A stretch of 21,410 bases of DNA from UBA12078 sp964556955. GTDB lineage: Bacteria; Patescibacteriota; Dojkabacteria; SC72. The DNA lies in the NCBI GenBank assembly GCA_964556955.1, contig CAZKXP010000008.1, forward strand, positions 1-21,410. The letters run 5' to 3'. The notes below the pieces were generated by a model. The model ran no database searches, was not told the DNA's origin, and was given only the letters and a program-made list of their open reading frames with translations. A program made the translations under genes and the position numbers. Below are positions 1 through 7,407 of the stretch, in pieces (positions within the stretch are counted from its first letter, which is position 1; every line of letters begins with the position of its first letter).

Positions 1-2
1 CT

Positions 3-437
3 ATGAAAAGAGCATCTGACCCAAGGCACTTAGCAAGAATAATAGCATTACAGAGGCTTTTTGCTAACTATTTCAATCAAGAAAGCAGTGTTATCCAAGA
101 ACTTCCAATCGATGATTTAGTAGAACTAGACGAGATAGAGGAGTTTAATCAGGAGTTACTCGATAAGATTGTAACAGGTGTTAACGAAAGCCAAGAAGAG
201 ATAGATGGATTGATAAAAAGATATGCACCTCAATGGCCAATATCACAGATGAAACTTGTAGATTTGCAGATTCTTAGAATGGCAATATATGAGGGATTTG
301 TAGGAAGAGTTACACCACCAAAGGTTGCAATTGATGAAGCTATAGAGATAGCAAAAGACTTTGGGGGGGAATCAAGCGGTAAATTTGTAAATGGCGTGCT
401 TGGAGCAATATATGAAGAAGCAAAAAAAGATGAATAA
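3..437 (+). CDS. nusB: Transcription antitermination factor NusB
   Basis: A 144-residue protein of the usual NusB length. The family is an all-helical RNA-binding protein that joins NusE (S10) on boxA RNA and supports antitermination of rRNA operons. The N-terminus (MKRASDPRHLARIIALQRLF) has the basic, Ala/Leu-rich helix typical of NusB. The C-terminal half carries the recognisable family stretch running through 'MKLVDLQILRMAIYE', 'PPKVAIDEAIEIAKDFG' and 'SGKFVNGVLGAIYEE'. The ATG lies two bases from the window edge, so no upstream signal can be judged; the length suggests the gene is complete. It overlaps the preferred rnc start by 8 bp, which suggests translational coupling, and it heads a co-directional cluster with rnc, rpsP and khpA. 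Identification is from conserved motifs read by eye. Confidence 0.93.
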   Translation: MKRASDPRHLARIIALQRLFANYFNQESSVIQELPIDDLVELDEIEEFNQELLDKIVTGVNESQEEIDGLIKRYAPQWPISQMKLVDLQILRMAIYEGFVGRVTPPKVAIDEAIEIAKDFGGESSGKFVNGVLGAIYEEAKKDE

Positions 438-1122
438 ATACGATGAATTACAAAGAAAATTAAATATACAGTTTAAAAATCCCAAACTATTGGATAATGC
501 ATTCATTCATAGATCCTTCCTAAATGAACATCGAGAGGATGGAATAGAGAATAACGAGAGATTGGAATTTCTTGGAGATGCTGTCTTAGAATTAGTTATC
601 TCTACATACCTTTTTAAGAATTACCCTAACAAATCAGAAGGTGATCTTACAAATATTCGGGCAGCTGTCGTTAGAACAGAAAGTCTAGCAGAAGAATCTA
701 GAGCTTTAGGTTTTGGAGAATATCTCCAGATGTCAAAAGGTGAGGAAGATTCTGGTGGAAAGGATAAGGATTATCTTTTAGCTAATACATTCGAAGCTGT
801 ACTAGGAGCAATATATCTGGATCAAGGTTTTGAGGTATGTGATAGATATTTGGAAAAGACATTGTTACATAAAGTTCCTACGATTGTAGAAAACAATCTG
901 TTCATTGATCCCAAGACACAAGCACAGGAGCTCATCCAAGCACAATTCAAAGTAACACCAATATACGAAGTTGTAAATGAAGAAGGTCCAGATCATGATA
1001 AGATATTTACTGTAGCACTAACAATTGGTGGCAAAGAGATGGGTAGGGGTTCTGGTACAAGTAAACAGAAAGCGGAGGAGGAAGCAGCAAAGATAGCACT
1101 AGAAACCTTAAAATCAAGATAA
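430..1122 (+). CDS. rnc: Ribonuclease III
   Basis: Double-strand-specific endoribonuclease that matures rRNA and processes structured mRNAs as a Mg-dependent dimer. With the start at 430 it has 230 residues, the normal length. An endonuclease domain (about 1-155) contains the signature ERLEFLGDAV (43-52), supplying E43, E46 and D50, and a second active-site stretch LANTFEAVLGAIYLD (117-131) with E122. A double-stranded RNA-binding domain follows (about 160-228: DPKTQAQELIQ and SGTSKQKAEEEAAKIAL). The ATG at 430 is preferred over the in-frame ATG at 391, because the product then starts just before the conserved domain, overlaps nusB by only 8 bp, and has a weak purine-rich GAAGAAG upstream. 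An oddity: the acidic residue usually preceding 'xFEA' (Asp in E. coli) is Asn119 here. The next gene, rpsP, follows within 41 bp. Confidence 0.94.
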   Translation: MNKYDELQRKLNIQFKNPKLLDNAFIHRSFLNEHREDGIENNERLEFLGDAVLELVISTYLFKNYPNKSEGDLTNIRAAVVRTESLAEESRALGFGEYLQMSKGEEDSGGKDKDYLLANTFEAVLGAIYLDQGFEVCDRYLEKTLLHKVPTIVENNLFIDPKTQAQELIQAQFKVTPIYEVVNEEGPDHDKIFTVALTIGGKEMGRGSGTSKQKAEEEAAKIALETLKSR

Positions 1123-1162
1123 ATCCTTGAATAAATATATTTCTTCTGATAGAATTCACGAT

Positions 1163-1462
1163 ATGTTAAAAATAAGACTAAAAAGAACAGGTAGAAGAGG
1201 GCAGCCACATTACAAGATTGTGGTTATGCAAGATAGTAAACCAAGAGATGGCAAAGCTATAGCAGAAATAGGATACTACAACCCTAGGAATCATCCTACA
1301 ACATTTGATATCGACAAGGAGGCTGCAGCACAGTGGTTAAAGAATGGCGCACAACCTACTGATACTATTGCTCAGTACTTCGTAAAACTTGGTCTTTTGA
1401 AGAGTCTAAAAAGAGGCTCTCAAAAGCCAAATACCACAAAGAAGACAAAAGAAGAGAAATAG
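1163..1462 (+). CDS. rpsP: 30S ribosomal protein S16
   Basis: Small-subunit ribosomal protein needed for 30S assembly. The ATG at 1163 gives 99 residues beginning MLKIRLKRTGRRGQPHYKIV, which is the classic S16 N-terminus. The following 'DSKPRDGKAIAEIGYYNPR' is also diagnostic. The core is about 80 residues, and the lysine-rich tail (residues about 80-99) is disordered-looking, as is common in S16. A longer reading from a TTG at 1127 exists, but it adds 12 residues not expected of the family. In many bacteria rpsP is followed by khpA, rimM and trmD; here only the KH-domain gene follows and the next gene is a convergent pilus gene. Confidence 0.96.
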   Translation: MLKIRLKRTGRRGQPHYKIVVMQDSKPRDGKAIAEIGYYNPRNHPTTFDIDKEAAAQWLKNGAQPTDTIAQYFVKLGLLKSLKRGSQKPNTTKKTKEEK

Positions 1463-1505
1463 TTGTATAATATGCCAAATAATTTAAGCTATTTCTAATT
1501 TAGAA

Positions 1506-1838
1506 ATGAAAGAGCTTCTAGAACATATCATTAAGTCAATTGTTAATCATCCAGATAGTGTTAGTATCGAGGAGAAAGAAAGTGTAGACTTTCCAGGCCT
1601 TATTATCTTGACCATCGATGTTGCAGAAGATGATAAAGGAGTAGTAATTGGGAGAAAAGGCAGGACAATTAATGCTATTCGAGACCTTGTTACCATTCAT
1701 GCAATTCGAAATGACAAAAGAGTAAAAGTCCTCATAAAAGATGATAAAGCAGGACATAGGGATAATGGTAACACACAAGAGGAAACTCCAAAGGATCATT
1801 CTGAGAGCAACGATAGTATGCTCTATGATGAAATCTAA
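1506..1838 (+). CDS. khpA: KH-domain RNA-binding protein (KhpA/YlqC family)
   Basis: A 110-residue protein with a single KH domain. KhpA-type proteins bind RNA and, with KhpB, influence cell division and elongation in Gram-positive bacteria. The N-terminal helix MKELLEHIIKSIVNHPDSV matches the family. The KH GxxG loop is GRKG at 49-52 within 'VVIGRKGRTINAIRDL'. Residues from about 80 onward form an acidic, Ser/Asp/Asn-rich tail that looks disordered and exceeds the usual short family length. Position directly after rpsP is the standard location for khpA. Its TAA stop (1836-1838) overlaps the TAG stop of the convergent pilO, leaving no room for an intergenic terminator. Confidence 0.92.
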   Translation: MKELLEHIIKSIVNHPDSVSIEEKESVDFPGLIILTIDVAEDDKGVVIGRKGRTINAIRDLVTIHAIRNDKRVKVLIKDDKAGHRDNGNTQEETPKDHSESNDSMLYDEI

Positions 1839-2545
1839 TCCAACTGCGCAGCTTTAGATTCAAACACTGAAACTATATCAGGATAGTTAGTGTATGGTTT
1901 AAAGTCAGAGTAAAGATCAACAGTAGTGCTAGATTCAGGAACATAATAACCTGTGACAGAAAAACTTACCTTCCATATTCCAGTCTCATATGCCTCAAGT
2001 TTAAGATTTTCCATAGTAAGTATGTATGGAGAGGCAGAATACAAACTGTCTAGGAAGCTAAGAATATTACTTCGTCTTCCTTGATATTCTAATGGACCAC
2101 TAACACCGAGAATATAGTTACCCTCTGTCGTTTCTCCCTCTGCATTTATCTTGATATCTCCCGCAGAAATTTCCGAAGAGCTAAGATTATTCTTAGAGGC
2201 AAGCGTATCTATGTAGTACATAAAGCTGGATACCTTGAGTGTATTAGGAATTACCTTCTTTGCATTAACAAGCTCAATTTGCATGATTCCTTCGTCCATC
2301 TCATTTAATACGGCCTCCAAATCTTTCAATTGCTTTTCTTTTTCAACAACACTAGCATGCTCAGCACGGAAAGACATAGCCGCTTTAACCATGGGGACGA
2401 AGACAAAGACACCAAGCAATATTAATATACCAACAACTAATAGGGGTATTATTATATCGGAAATCTTCAGTTTGGTCTTATTCATTTTCTCACTTATGGC
2501 CTCAATCTCTTTTTTTGTTTTTGTGTTGGATGTTGCTATTGGCAT
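1835..2545 (-). CDS. pilO: Type IV pilus inner-membrane alignment protein PilO-like
   Basis: A 236-residue protein with a short charged cytoplasmic N-terminus (1-29), one transmembrane helix (about 30-52), a coiled-coil segment (about 58-95) and a soluble extracytoplasmic domain. This is the PilO/GspM-like layout, in which PilO pairs with PilN to connect the pilus platform to the envelope. Sequence similarity to PilO is weak by eye; identification rests on topology, size and position as the last gene of pilM-pilN-pilO. Four bases separate it from pilN. The gene ends convergently with khpA, the two stops overlapping. No PilP or PilQ gene follows, as expected if there is no outer membrane. It could also be read simply as a PilN-like paralogue. 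Confidence 0.78.
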   Translation of the reverse strand: MPIATSNTKTKKEIEAISEKMNKTKLKISDIIIPLLVVGILILLGVFVFVPMVKAAMSFRAEHASVVEKEKQLKDLEAVLNEMDEGIMQIELVNAKKVIPNTLKVSSFMYYIDTLASKNNLSSSEISAGDIKINAEGETTEGNYILGVSGPLEYQGRRSNILSFLDSLYSASPYILTMENLKLEAYETGIWKVSFSVTGYYVPESSTTVDLYSDFKPYTNYPDIVSVFESKAAQLD

Positions 2546-2549
2546 ATCT

Positions 2550-3230
2550 TTATTGTACAGAACTTAAGAAATTTTCAATGAAGAACTTACCCTTAAATGA
2601 AAACCTTATGGAATTTACATTGTTCCCTACAGATTGAAGCGTAACAGTCTCGACCTTTGGATCGCTACTAAGTATGAACCAAAATTTTGAAATATCCTCT
2701 AGATCATTGGCCTCACCTTCTATGGAGAAAGCTAAATCTCCTCCTAAAGAATATTTTTTAATCTGAGCAGAGCCACTTTTCGTAGCTAATGCTTCAATAT
2801 AGTCAATGACGGCTTTGGGAGAATATGTCTCACCAAGAATATCTTGGTAAAGGAAGATTCTTTCTGAGATTTCATTACTTGCTATTATTTTCTGTGTCAT
2901 TTTATTGATACTGTTCTCATAATTTGCAAGCTTATTTTTTTCTGTATTAAGTACCATCTTGGAGACAATATTGAATCCTACGATCAAAATTGAAACAACA
3001 ACTAATACTAGTAGACTAACAATCGAGCCAACGTTTAATTTCTTTTTCCTTACCACCTCTGCCACTTCTTCTTTGGAAAGGGTAGGGATTAGGTTTATTC
3101 CAGCCTCTACATTAGGCTTGGGTGCAGACGATGGAGCAGGCGGCTGTGGAACAGTATTGTTCTTTGTACTCTGTACAACTTGCTTGTTAGGTTCTTCTAT
3201 TTTGTTTTGTACAGGCGTAGGATTATTCAT
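2550..3230 (-). CDS. pilN: Type IV pilus assembly protein PilN-like, with proline-rich N-terminal extension
   Basis: A 226-residue bitopic membrane protein. Residues 1-44 are a Pro/Gln/Asn-rich, disordered-looking segment. 'INLIPT' at 45-50 matches the INLLP motif with which PilN binds the groove of PilM. A transmembrane helix lies at about 67-90, then a coiled coil (about 92-120) and a ferredoxin-fold-sized extracytoplasmic domain. In characterised PilN proteins the INLLP motif lies at the extreme N-terminus, so the 44-residue extension is unusual. The start overlaps the end of pilM by 8 bp, indicating tight coupling and supporting a PilM-PilN partnership. PilN/PilO heterodimers normally form the alignment complex between the cytoplasmic ATPases and the envelope. 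Confidence 0.85.
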   Translation of the reverse strand: MNNPTPVQNKIEEPNKQVVQSTKNNTVPQPPAPSSAPKPNVEAGINLIPTLSKEEVAEVVRKKKLNVGSIVSLLVLVVVSILIVGFNIVSKMVLNTEKNKLANYENSINKMTQKIIASNEISERIFLYQDILGETYSPKAVIDYIEALATKSGSAQIKKYSLGGDLAFSIEGEANDLEDISKFWFILSSDPKVETVTLQSVGNNVNSIRFSFKGKFFIENFLSSVQ

Positions 3231-4254
3231 CTTTTAATGCCAATCCTATCGCAACAGAGTAGGAGGGACCACTCTTCGCGATAATGTCTCTAAATTTATT
3301 ATCCACTCTGATTCCATTCCATGGGTTCGCAATCGCGACATTTACTCCTAAGCTTTTAGCTACATACTCCATTAATCCGGGAAGGAGGGCACCATCACCA
3401 TTGAGAAGATAGTCCATAGGAGCTGCTGATTGTGTTTTGTTTTTGTAAAACTCTATCCCTCTTCTTACTTCCACAAGTATAGATTCAACAATTGGAGAGA
3501 GAACATTGTAAATTTTACCTTCTAATACACTTTCTACGACACCGTAATTTCGTTTAAATTCTTCTGCCCTTGCATAATCAAAGTTGAATTTGTTAACAAT
3601 CGATTGGGTTAGAGAATCAGATCCTATCGCAATACTTTGAGAAAATACAAGATAACCCTCTGAAAGAATACTCATATCTGTACTGTTGGCACCAAAGTCT
3701 AACATTACAAGATCTTTCTTCTTAGATGATCGATACATTGCTCTGCCCATAGCTACAGATTCTGTCTCTATAGCAGCAAGCTCAAGTCCTGCACTCATCG
3801 CAATATTTATATAGATATCAATAATCTTTTTAGGTGCTGCTACGAGAAGTACTCTCGGGGCATTCTTGGCTTCATTGAATCCGATGGTAATGTAGCTAAG
3901 CTGTACTTCATTGAGAGGCATAGGGATGTATTGCTTGGCTTCAAAATACACAGAATCTTTCAGCTCTTCTTGTTTAACTCCAGGGAATTCCAAAAATCTG
4001 GTAAATACTGAGAACTCTGGTAATGCCATAACTACTGTCTTATTCCTGATTCTCGACGACTCGTAAAGCTTTTTCAAAACATTGGCTAATTTTGTTTGAT
4101 CAGCCTTGTCTTCGCTATTTATAACACCCTTTGGTGTAACTTGGGATCCAAGATTGACTAGCTCAGGATTACTGGAGCCCAAACCTTTTAACTCAACCGC
4201 TTTTACAGAGTGAGTTCCGAAATCTATGCCTACATGATCAGACAGTTTGGCCAT
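3223..4254 (-). CDS. pilM: Type IV pilus assembly protein PilM (actin-like ATPase)
   Basis: A 343-residue cytoplasmic actin/FtsA-fold protein that binds ATP and the PilN N-terminus. The phosphate-1 motif is VGIDFGTHSVKAVEL (8-22), phosphate-2 is VMLDFGANSTDM (183-194), and the adenosine motif is NGDGALLPGL (285-294). The family-typical 'YFEAKQYIPMPL' lies at 103-114. Length matches PilM. The gene is preceded by 59 bp after the receiver-domain gene and overlaps pilN by 8 bp, giving the common pilM-pilN-pilO order. Expected role: cytoplasmic ring or scaffold coupling PilB/PilC to PilN/PilO. A canonical adenosine motif would have GG where this protein has GDG. Confidence 0.95.
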   Translation of the reverse strand: MAKLSDHVGIDFGTHSVKAVELKGLGSSNPELVNLGSQVTPKGVINSEDKADQTKLANVLKKLYESSRIRNKTVVMALPEFSVFTRFLEFPGVKQEELKDSVYFEAKQYIPMPLNEVQLSYITIGFNEAKNAPRVLLVAAPKKIIDIYINIAMSAGLELAAIETESVAMGRAMYRSSKKKDLVMLDFGANSTDMSILSEGYLVFSQSIAIGSDSLTQSIVNKFNFDYARAEEFKRNYGVVESVLEGKIYNVLSPIVESILVEVRRGIEFYKNKTQSAAPMDYLLNGDGALLPGLMEYVAKSLGVNVAIANPWNGIRVDNKFRDIIAKSGPSYSVAIGLALKDE

Positions 4255-4313
4255 TTTGAGCAGTTTCTAAATTAAAGTTTATATATATTATCAAAAGTCT
4301 TCCGTGAACAAAA

Positions 4314-4694
4314 CTATTCTCCTAGATACTTGTTTAATTCCTTAATTAATCCCTCATAGTTAATATCTGTTTTTACAAGGTAGGAGGAAGCACCTAAATC
4401 GAAAGCTTCTTTGATGACAGCATCACTTGTCATATTTGTTAAAACTACCACTGGCATATCTCCATACTTATCTGGACTCCCCTTGATGGCTCTAAGAACC
4501 TCCAAACCATCAACACCTGGCATCATCAGATCCAGAAGAATGAGCCCTATGGAACCAGCCTGTTGGGCCATGGTATCCAAACCATGATATCCATCATTGG
4601 CTGTTAAGCATGTAAAGCCAGCACTTTCTACTAATTCTTTGTACGACTTTAATAATTGCTTATCATCTTCTACAATTAAGACAGTTTTTGACAT
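4314..4694 (-). CDS. Stand-alone response-regulator receiver protein (CheY/PilG-PilH-like)
   Basis: A 126-residue single receiver domain with no output domain. The acidic pocket is E9-D10-D11, the phospho-acceptor is D55 in 'LILLDLMMPG' (51-60), the switch Thr is T86 in 'VVVLTNMT', and the conserved Lys is K108 in 'SSYLVKTD'. All residues needed for phosphorylation are present. Such proteins act by protein-protein contact; in pili of other bacteria PilG/PilH-type receivers modulate the extension and retraction motors. Its place between the minor prepilins and pilMNO suggests control of pilus dynamics, which is inference. No histidine kinase gene is in the window. An imperfect hairpin lies in the 82-bp gap upstream. 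Confidence 0.93.
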   Translation of the reverse strand: MSKTVLIVEDDKQLLKSYKELVESAGFTCLTANDGYHGLDTMAQQAGSIGLILLDLMMPGVDGLEVLRAIKGSPDKYGDMPVVVLTNMTSDAVIKEAFDLGASSYLVKTDINYEGLIKELNKYLGE

Positions 4695-4724
4695 TGTATA
4701 TTTAATAATAATTTAACCATTCTT

Positions 4725-4759
4725 ACATCTACAGTATATCTGAAGATATCAGTAGATGT
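4725..4759 (-). promoter_or_regulatory. Imperfect inverted repeat (hairpin) upstream of the receiver gene
   Basis: Outer arms of 8 bp match perfectly (ACATCTAC at 4725-4732 and GTAGATGT at 4752-4759). After a small internal loop, a 5-bp inner stem (ATATC/GATAT) closes on TGAA. On the transcribed minus strand no T-run follows, so it is not a standard terminator. It could be an mRNA processing or stability element, an operator, or a riboregulator that separates expression of the minor prepilins from the receiver gene and pilMNO. Confidence 0.45.
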
Positions 4760-4776
4760 TAAGTACCTCTAATAAG

Positions 4777-5478
4777 CTACCATACTATACCCTCTGTAGA
4801 CACCACCGCTTGCCTATGGACTTCTCTGCTTACGGGGGCTCCGAAGCCCAAATACCATTCAGTCGGTTGTGCGTCAATATCAAATCTAATCATAGAGTTG
4901 GAATTATCCAATATTGTGTATGCTATCTGGAAATTATCAATATCCACTACATCTGAATTCAGGGGAATTATATAGCCTGAAGCTCCTTGAGCAAAACAAT
5001 TCTGATGTTGCCCTGTTAAATCACTTGCCGTTGTTTTCAGAATATATCCCATTTCTGGATCATTTATCGATGCGTAAAAAGCAATACAAACCCAGCTTTC
5101 ATATCCATATGGGCGGAAATGTATTTCATTTCCAACCTGATTCTCACCCAAAGAGTCTGCAAATATAGAGGTTAAGTCTGCACCAAAATTTTCTTCTACA
5201 ACATTGTCTTCGGGGTCATAGGACCTAGCACCTGTTGAATTGTAAATATACACATCTGAAGGGTTAGAGTTTCTAACAGTTCTTCGAACAAGTTCTAATA
5301 CAAATTCACTCTCTGTCCTTACCCTCGTTTTATTACTCGAGACTGTTGATATCTTTATGAGAGTAGTAAGGGTTACAGAAGCTATCAACATAACTACCCC
5401 AATAATCACAATTGTAATGAGCATTTCAACTAAGCTGTATGCCTCATATTTTGTTTTTAGCATTTTTAAATTCATCAT
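4777..5478 (-). CDS. Prepilin-like minor pilin, PilW/GspJ-like
   Basis: A 233-residue protein with a type III/IV prepilin N-terminus. It has a short basic leader ending KTKYEA, a predicted cleavage site before YSLVE with the glutamate at +5, and a hydrophobic helix of about 20 residues (roughly 15-38). The -1 residue is Ala rather than Gly. The large globular domain and the hydroxyl-rich start of the helix resemble PilW/GspJ minor pilins, which with PilV/GspI- and FimU/GspH-like partners prime pilus assembly; the subclass is inferred from order and size. The start overlaps the upstream prepilin stop as ATGA, indicating translational coupling. It is followed by an 82-bp gap with a hairpin before the receiver gene. 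Confidence 0.85.
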   Translation of the reverse strand: MMNLKMLKTKYEAYSLVEMLITIVIIGVVMLIASVTLTTLIKISTVSSNKTRVRTESEFVLELVRRTVRNSNPSDVYIYNSTGARSYDPEDNVVEENFGADLTSIFADSLGENQVGNEIHFRPYGYESWVCIAFYASINDPEMGYILKTTASDLTGQHQNCFAQGASGYIIPLNSDVVDIDNFQIAYTILDNSNSMIRFDIDAQPTEWYLGFGAPVSREVHRQAVVSTEGIVW

Positions 5479-6008
5479 AACGAGACTACTGTAAAGTAAG
5501 GATAATCTTTAACCATATTCTTTTTTGTAATAGTTCCATCACCAACTTTTGATTGACCCACAACTACCTTCGTGATAGCAAACTTCCCATCCCCGACATA
5601 GTCTTGTATACATACGAGCCTAAAGTAATCATTGTCTGACACCATCTCTGCCTCTACTTTGTATGTTTCTCTGTCCTCTGTTAAAGAATATGATACATAT
5701 TCACCAGAGGGAGTTACTCTAAAAGAATATTCTTGTTGTTCAGAGATATCCATTATGTAGCATCCTTCAGTATCAGGGAAAAGCTCTTCATCGGAGAGTT
5801 TCTCCTGAGAAGCGATATCTTGAACCATAACACTAGCTTCGACGGCATGTTGTGTCATTCTATCAATAACTTCATTTTGCATCATCTCTTGTAATGTCTG
5901 AGATGCAATCTGCATGAGAACAATAGAGGAGACCCCAACAACCATAATAGAGATTAATGCCTCTACAAATCCCATTCCTTCATATTTTTCTTTCATTATA
6001 TTTTTCAT
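5475..6008 (-). CDS. Prepilin-like minor pilin, PilV/GspI-like
   Basis: A 177-residue protein with a prepilin signal: basic leader MKNIMKEKYEG, cleavage predicted after Gly11, then MGFVEALISIMVVGVSSIVL with Glu at +5. This is the only one of the five prepilins here with Gly at -1. The middle position between a GspH-like and a GspJ-like prepilin matches the PilV/GspI slot of minor-pilin clusters. The ATG is set by a 4-bp ATGA overlap with the upstream gene (TGA at 6005-6007), and its own TGA overlaps the next ATG the same way. These overlaps show that TGA is a stop codon in this genome. The C-terminal domain is unrecognised beyond being pilin-like in size. Confidence 0.85.
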   Translation of the reverse strand: MKNIMKEKYEGMGFVEALISIMVVGVSSIVLMQIASQTLQEMMQNEVIDRMTQHAVEASVMVQDIASQEKLSDEELFPDTEGCYIMDISEQQEYSFRVTPSGEYVSYSLTEDRETYKVEAEMVSDNDYFRLVCIQDYVGDGKFAITKVVVGQSKVGDGTITKKNMVKDYPYFTVVSL

Positions 6009-6763
6009 TTTATGCTTTCTGTACTTACTTTGCCGGACAGATTCCCAATCGTTATAACACGAGTATTAATTCTACTTAGCGGATCAAGAGTAATGACAAA
6101 TGGGTCTGGTTCATCCACCATTTCTCCTGTTGCATCATAGTTTAATAATTCTCCATTAGTGTCATAAAAAAACGCCCGGCCAGACACAGATTCGAAAATA
6201 ACATATCTCGGCTGTGTGTTACCATCAATAGGTGCAACCGAAATGTTTGATTGGGGAGTAGTAGATGTTTGTACATACCCGCTCACCATCTTGAGAGATG
6301 AAGAGTAGGCAGAAAGGGCACATATACTACTTTGGCCAATACCTCCAGTAATATTCATATACCCATTTAAATCACCTCCACTTCCTACAAGTACTGTTCC
6401 TAATTCCTGATTGGGATCATAACCCGGTAGTGCAGATCTAGTAGCAATATTGCCGTAATCAGAAAACGGAGAACACCACTTGAATACTGTGTATTTCCCA
6501 TTATCACCAATATTTCCAAAATCAATACCCAACCCATATACCCATTTTTCTCCAGAATTTCTCTCAAGAAGCATCGCGGCTCTTTGTACGGATCGTACAT
6601 CTTGTTCAAGAGATAGTACATACTCGTTCATCTTCACTGTGTTTTGTAATCCTGTGAAAGAGGAGAATGTCATACCTGCGAGTATCATGAATATACCCAA
6701 AACAATGAGTAGTTCCATAAGGGTATATGCAGGATATTTTTTAGGTTTACACTCTAACAACAA
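6005..6763 (-). CDS. Prepilin-like minor pilin, FimU/GspH-like
   Basis: A 252-residue prepilin. The leader is short and ends in KPKKYPA, with cleavage predicted before YTLMELLIVLGIFMILAGM; Glu is at +5 and Ala at -1. The upstream in-frame stop (6776-6778) leaves only TTG codons (6763 or 6760) as starts, so the gene uses a TTG start. The protein heads the coupled trio of minor prepilins and most resembles GspH/FimU-type proteins by position and helix sequence; the subclass is inferred. A 52-bp gap separates it from the preceding pilin gene. The mature domain is Gly/Ser/Thr-rich and has a single Cys. Confidence 0.85.
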   Translation of the reverse strand: MLLECKPKKYPAYTLMELLIVLGIFMILAGMTFSSFTGLQNTVKMNEYVLSLEQDVRSVQRAAMLLERNSGEKWVYGLGIDFGNIGDNGKYTVFKWCSPFSDYGNIATRSALPGYDPNQELGTVLVGSGGDLNGYMNITGGIGQSSICALSAYSSSLKMVSGYVQTSTTPQSNISVAPIDGNTQPRYVIFESVSGRAFFYDTNGELLNYDATGEMVDEPDPFVITLDPLSRINTRVITIGNLSGKVSTESIK

Positions 6764-6815
6764 GGCAGTATTTAGTTAATTCAACAATATAATTTAACAT
6801 AGATGCATGAGAGTA

Positions 6816-7397
6816 TCAATCATTGAGGGAGAACCCTTGCTCCTGATGCCAGTCTGAGTTGTCCATACTTTTGACAATCACAGAGAGAGGATCTCCACTA
6901 GACTGAGAGCCAATTTCACTATCTGTTACCGGAGAAATTTCTGGTAGTACCCCAATACCATCGCCCACACAATAAAAACCTCTTTCAAATTCATCATCAA
7001 CGCCACCCAGAGATACACATACGATAACAAACTGCTGATCTATATCGTCAACATCATAGTAATATGTAGCATCTGCACCACCATCAAATATTCCATCTTC
7101 ATCAGCATATTCTTTTAATATATAATTATCTGAAGTCCCATTGTATCCGAGAGAATATGCAAAAAACTCTCTCTCTATGCATCTCGAACAACTCCCTATT
7201 CCTGGATATTTACCATTGATATGCTTGTACTTCACTAGAGCTGAATAAAGATTCCTTACGGCATCCCTGTGCTTAACATCTTGGGCTTTTTGTATTGCGT
7301 ATCTTCCAACTAATATTCCTACAGTCACTAGTACAACTAAAACACCCATTACAAGCAACATTTCTATTAGTGTGAAAGCTTTATACTTTTTGGGCAT
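6816..7397 (-). CDS. Type IV pilin-like protein, paralogue of the pilin at 8437
   Basis: A 193-residue prepilin with leader MPKKYKA and cleavage before FTLIEMLLVMGVLVVLVTVG (Glu +5, Ala -1). The downstream helix continues into 'AIQKAQDVKHRDAVRNLYSAL', as in GspG/PilA-type pilins. The C-terminal region shares 'DGG-DATY', 'VCVSLGGV' and 'RGFYC-G-G' with the pilin at 8437-9003, including a Cys pair that probably forms a disulfide, so the two are paralogues. It has an additional CSRC pair near residues 65-70 that the other lacks. The gene sits 10 bp after pilD and 52 bp before the minor-prepilin trio, so it may be an alternative major pilin or a pilus-tip/core subunit. Confidence 0.9.
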   Translation of the reverse strand: MPKKYKAFTLIEMLLVMGVLVVLVTVGILVGRYAIQKAQDVKHRDAVRNLYSALVKYKHINGKYPGIGSCSRCIEREFFAYSLGYNGTSDNYILKEYADEDGIFDGGADATYYYDVDDIDQQFVIVCVSLGGVDDEFERGFYCVGDGIGVLPEISPVTDSEIGSQSSGDPLSVIVKSMDNSDWHQEQGFSLND

Positions 7398-7407
7398 GTT
7401 TTGATTT

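Noticed and set aside
391..429. Longer rnc starting at the ATG at 391
   Set aside because: It would overlap nusB by 47 bp and add 13 residues not expected of RNase III; the ATG at 430 fits the family N-terminus and gives a normal 8-bp overlap.
1127..1162. TTG-initiated rpsP
   Set aside because: S16 begins canonically with MLKIRLKRTG, which is encoded from the ATG at 1163.
1466..1471. Perfect TATAAT before khpA
   Set aside because: No matching -35 at 16-18 bp upstream, and TATAAT is expected by chance in such AT-rich DNA.
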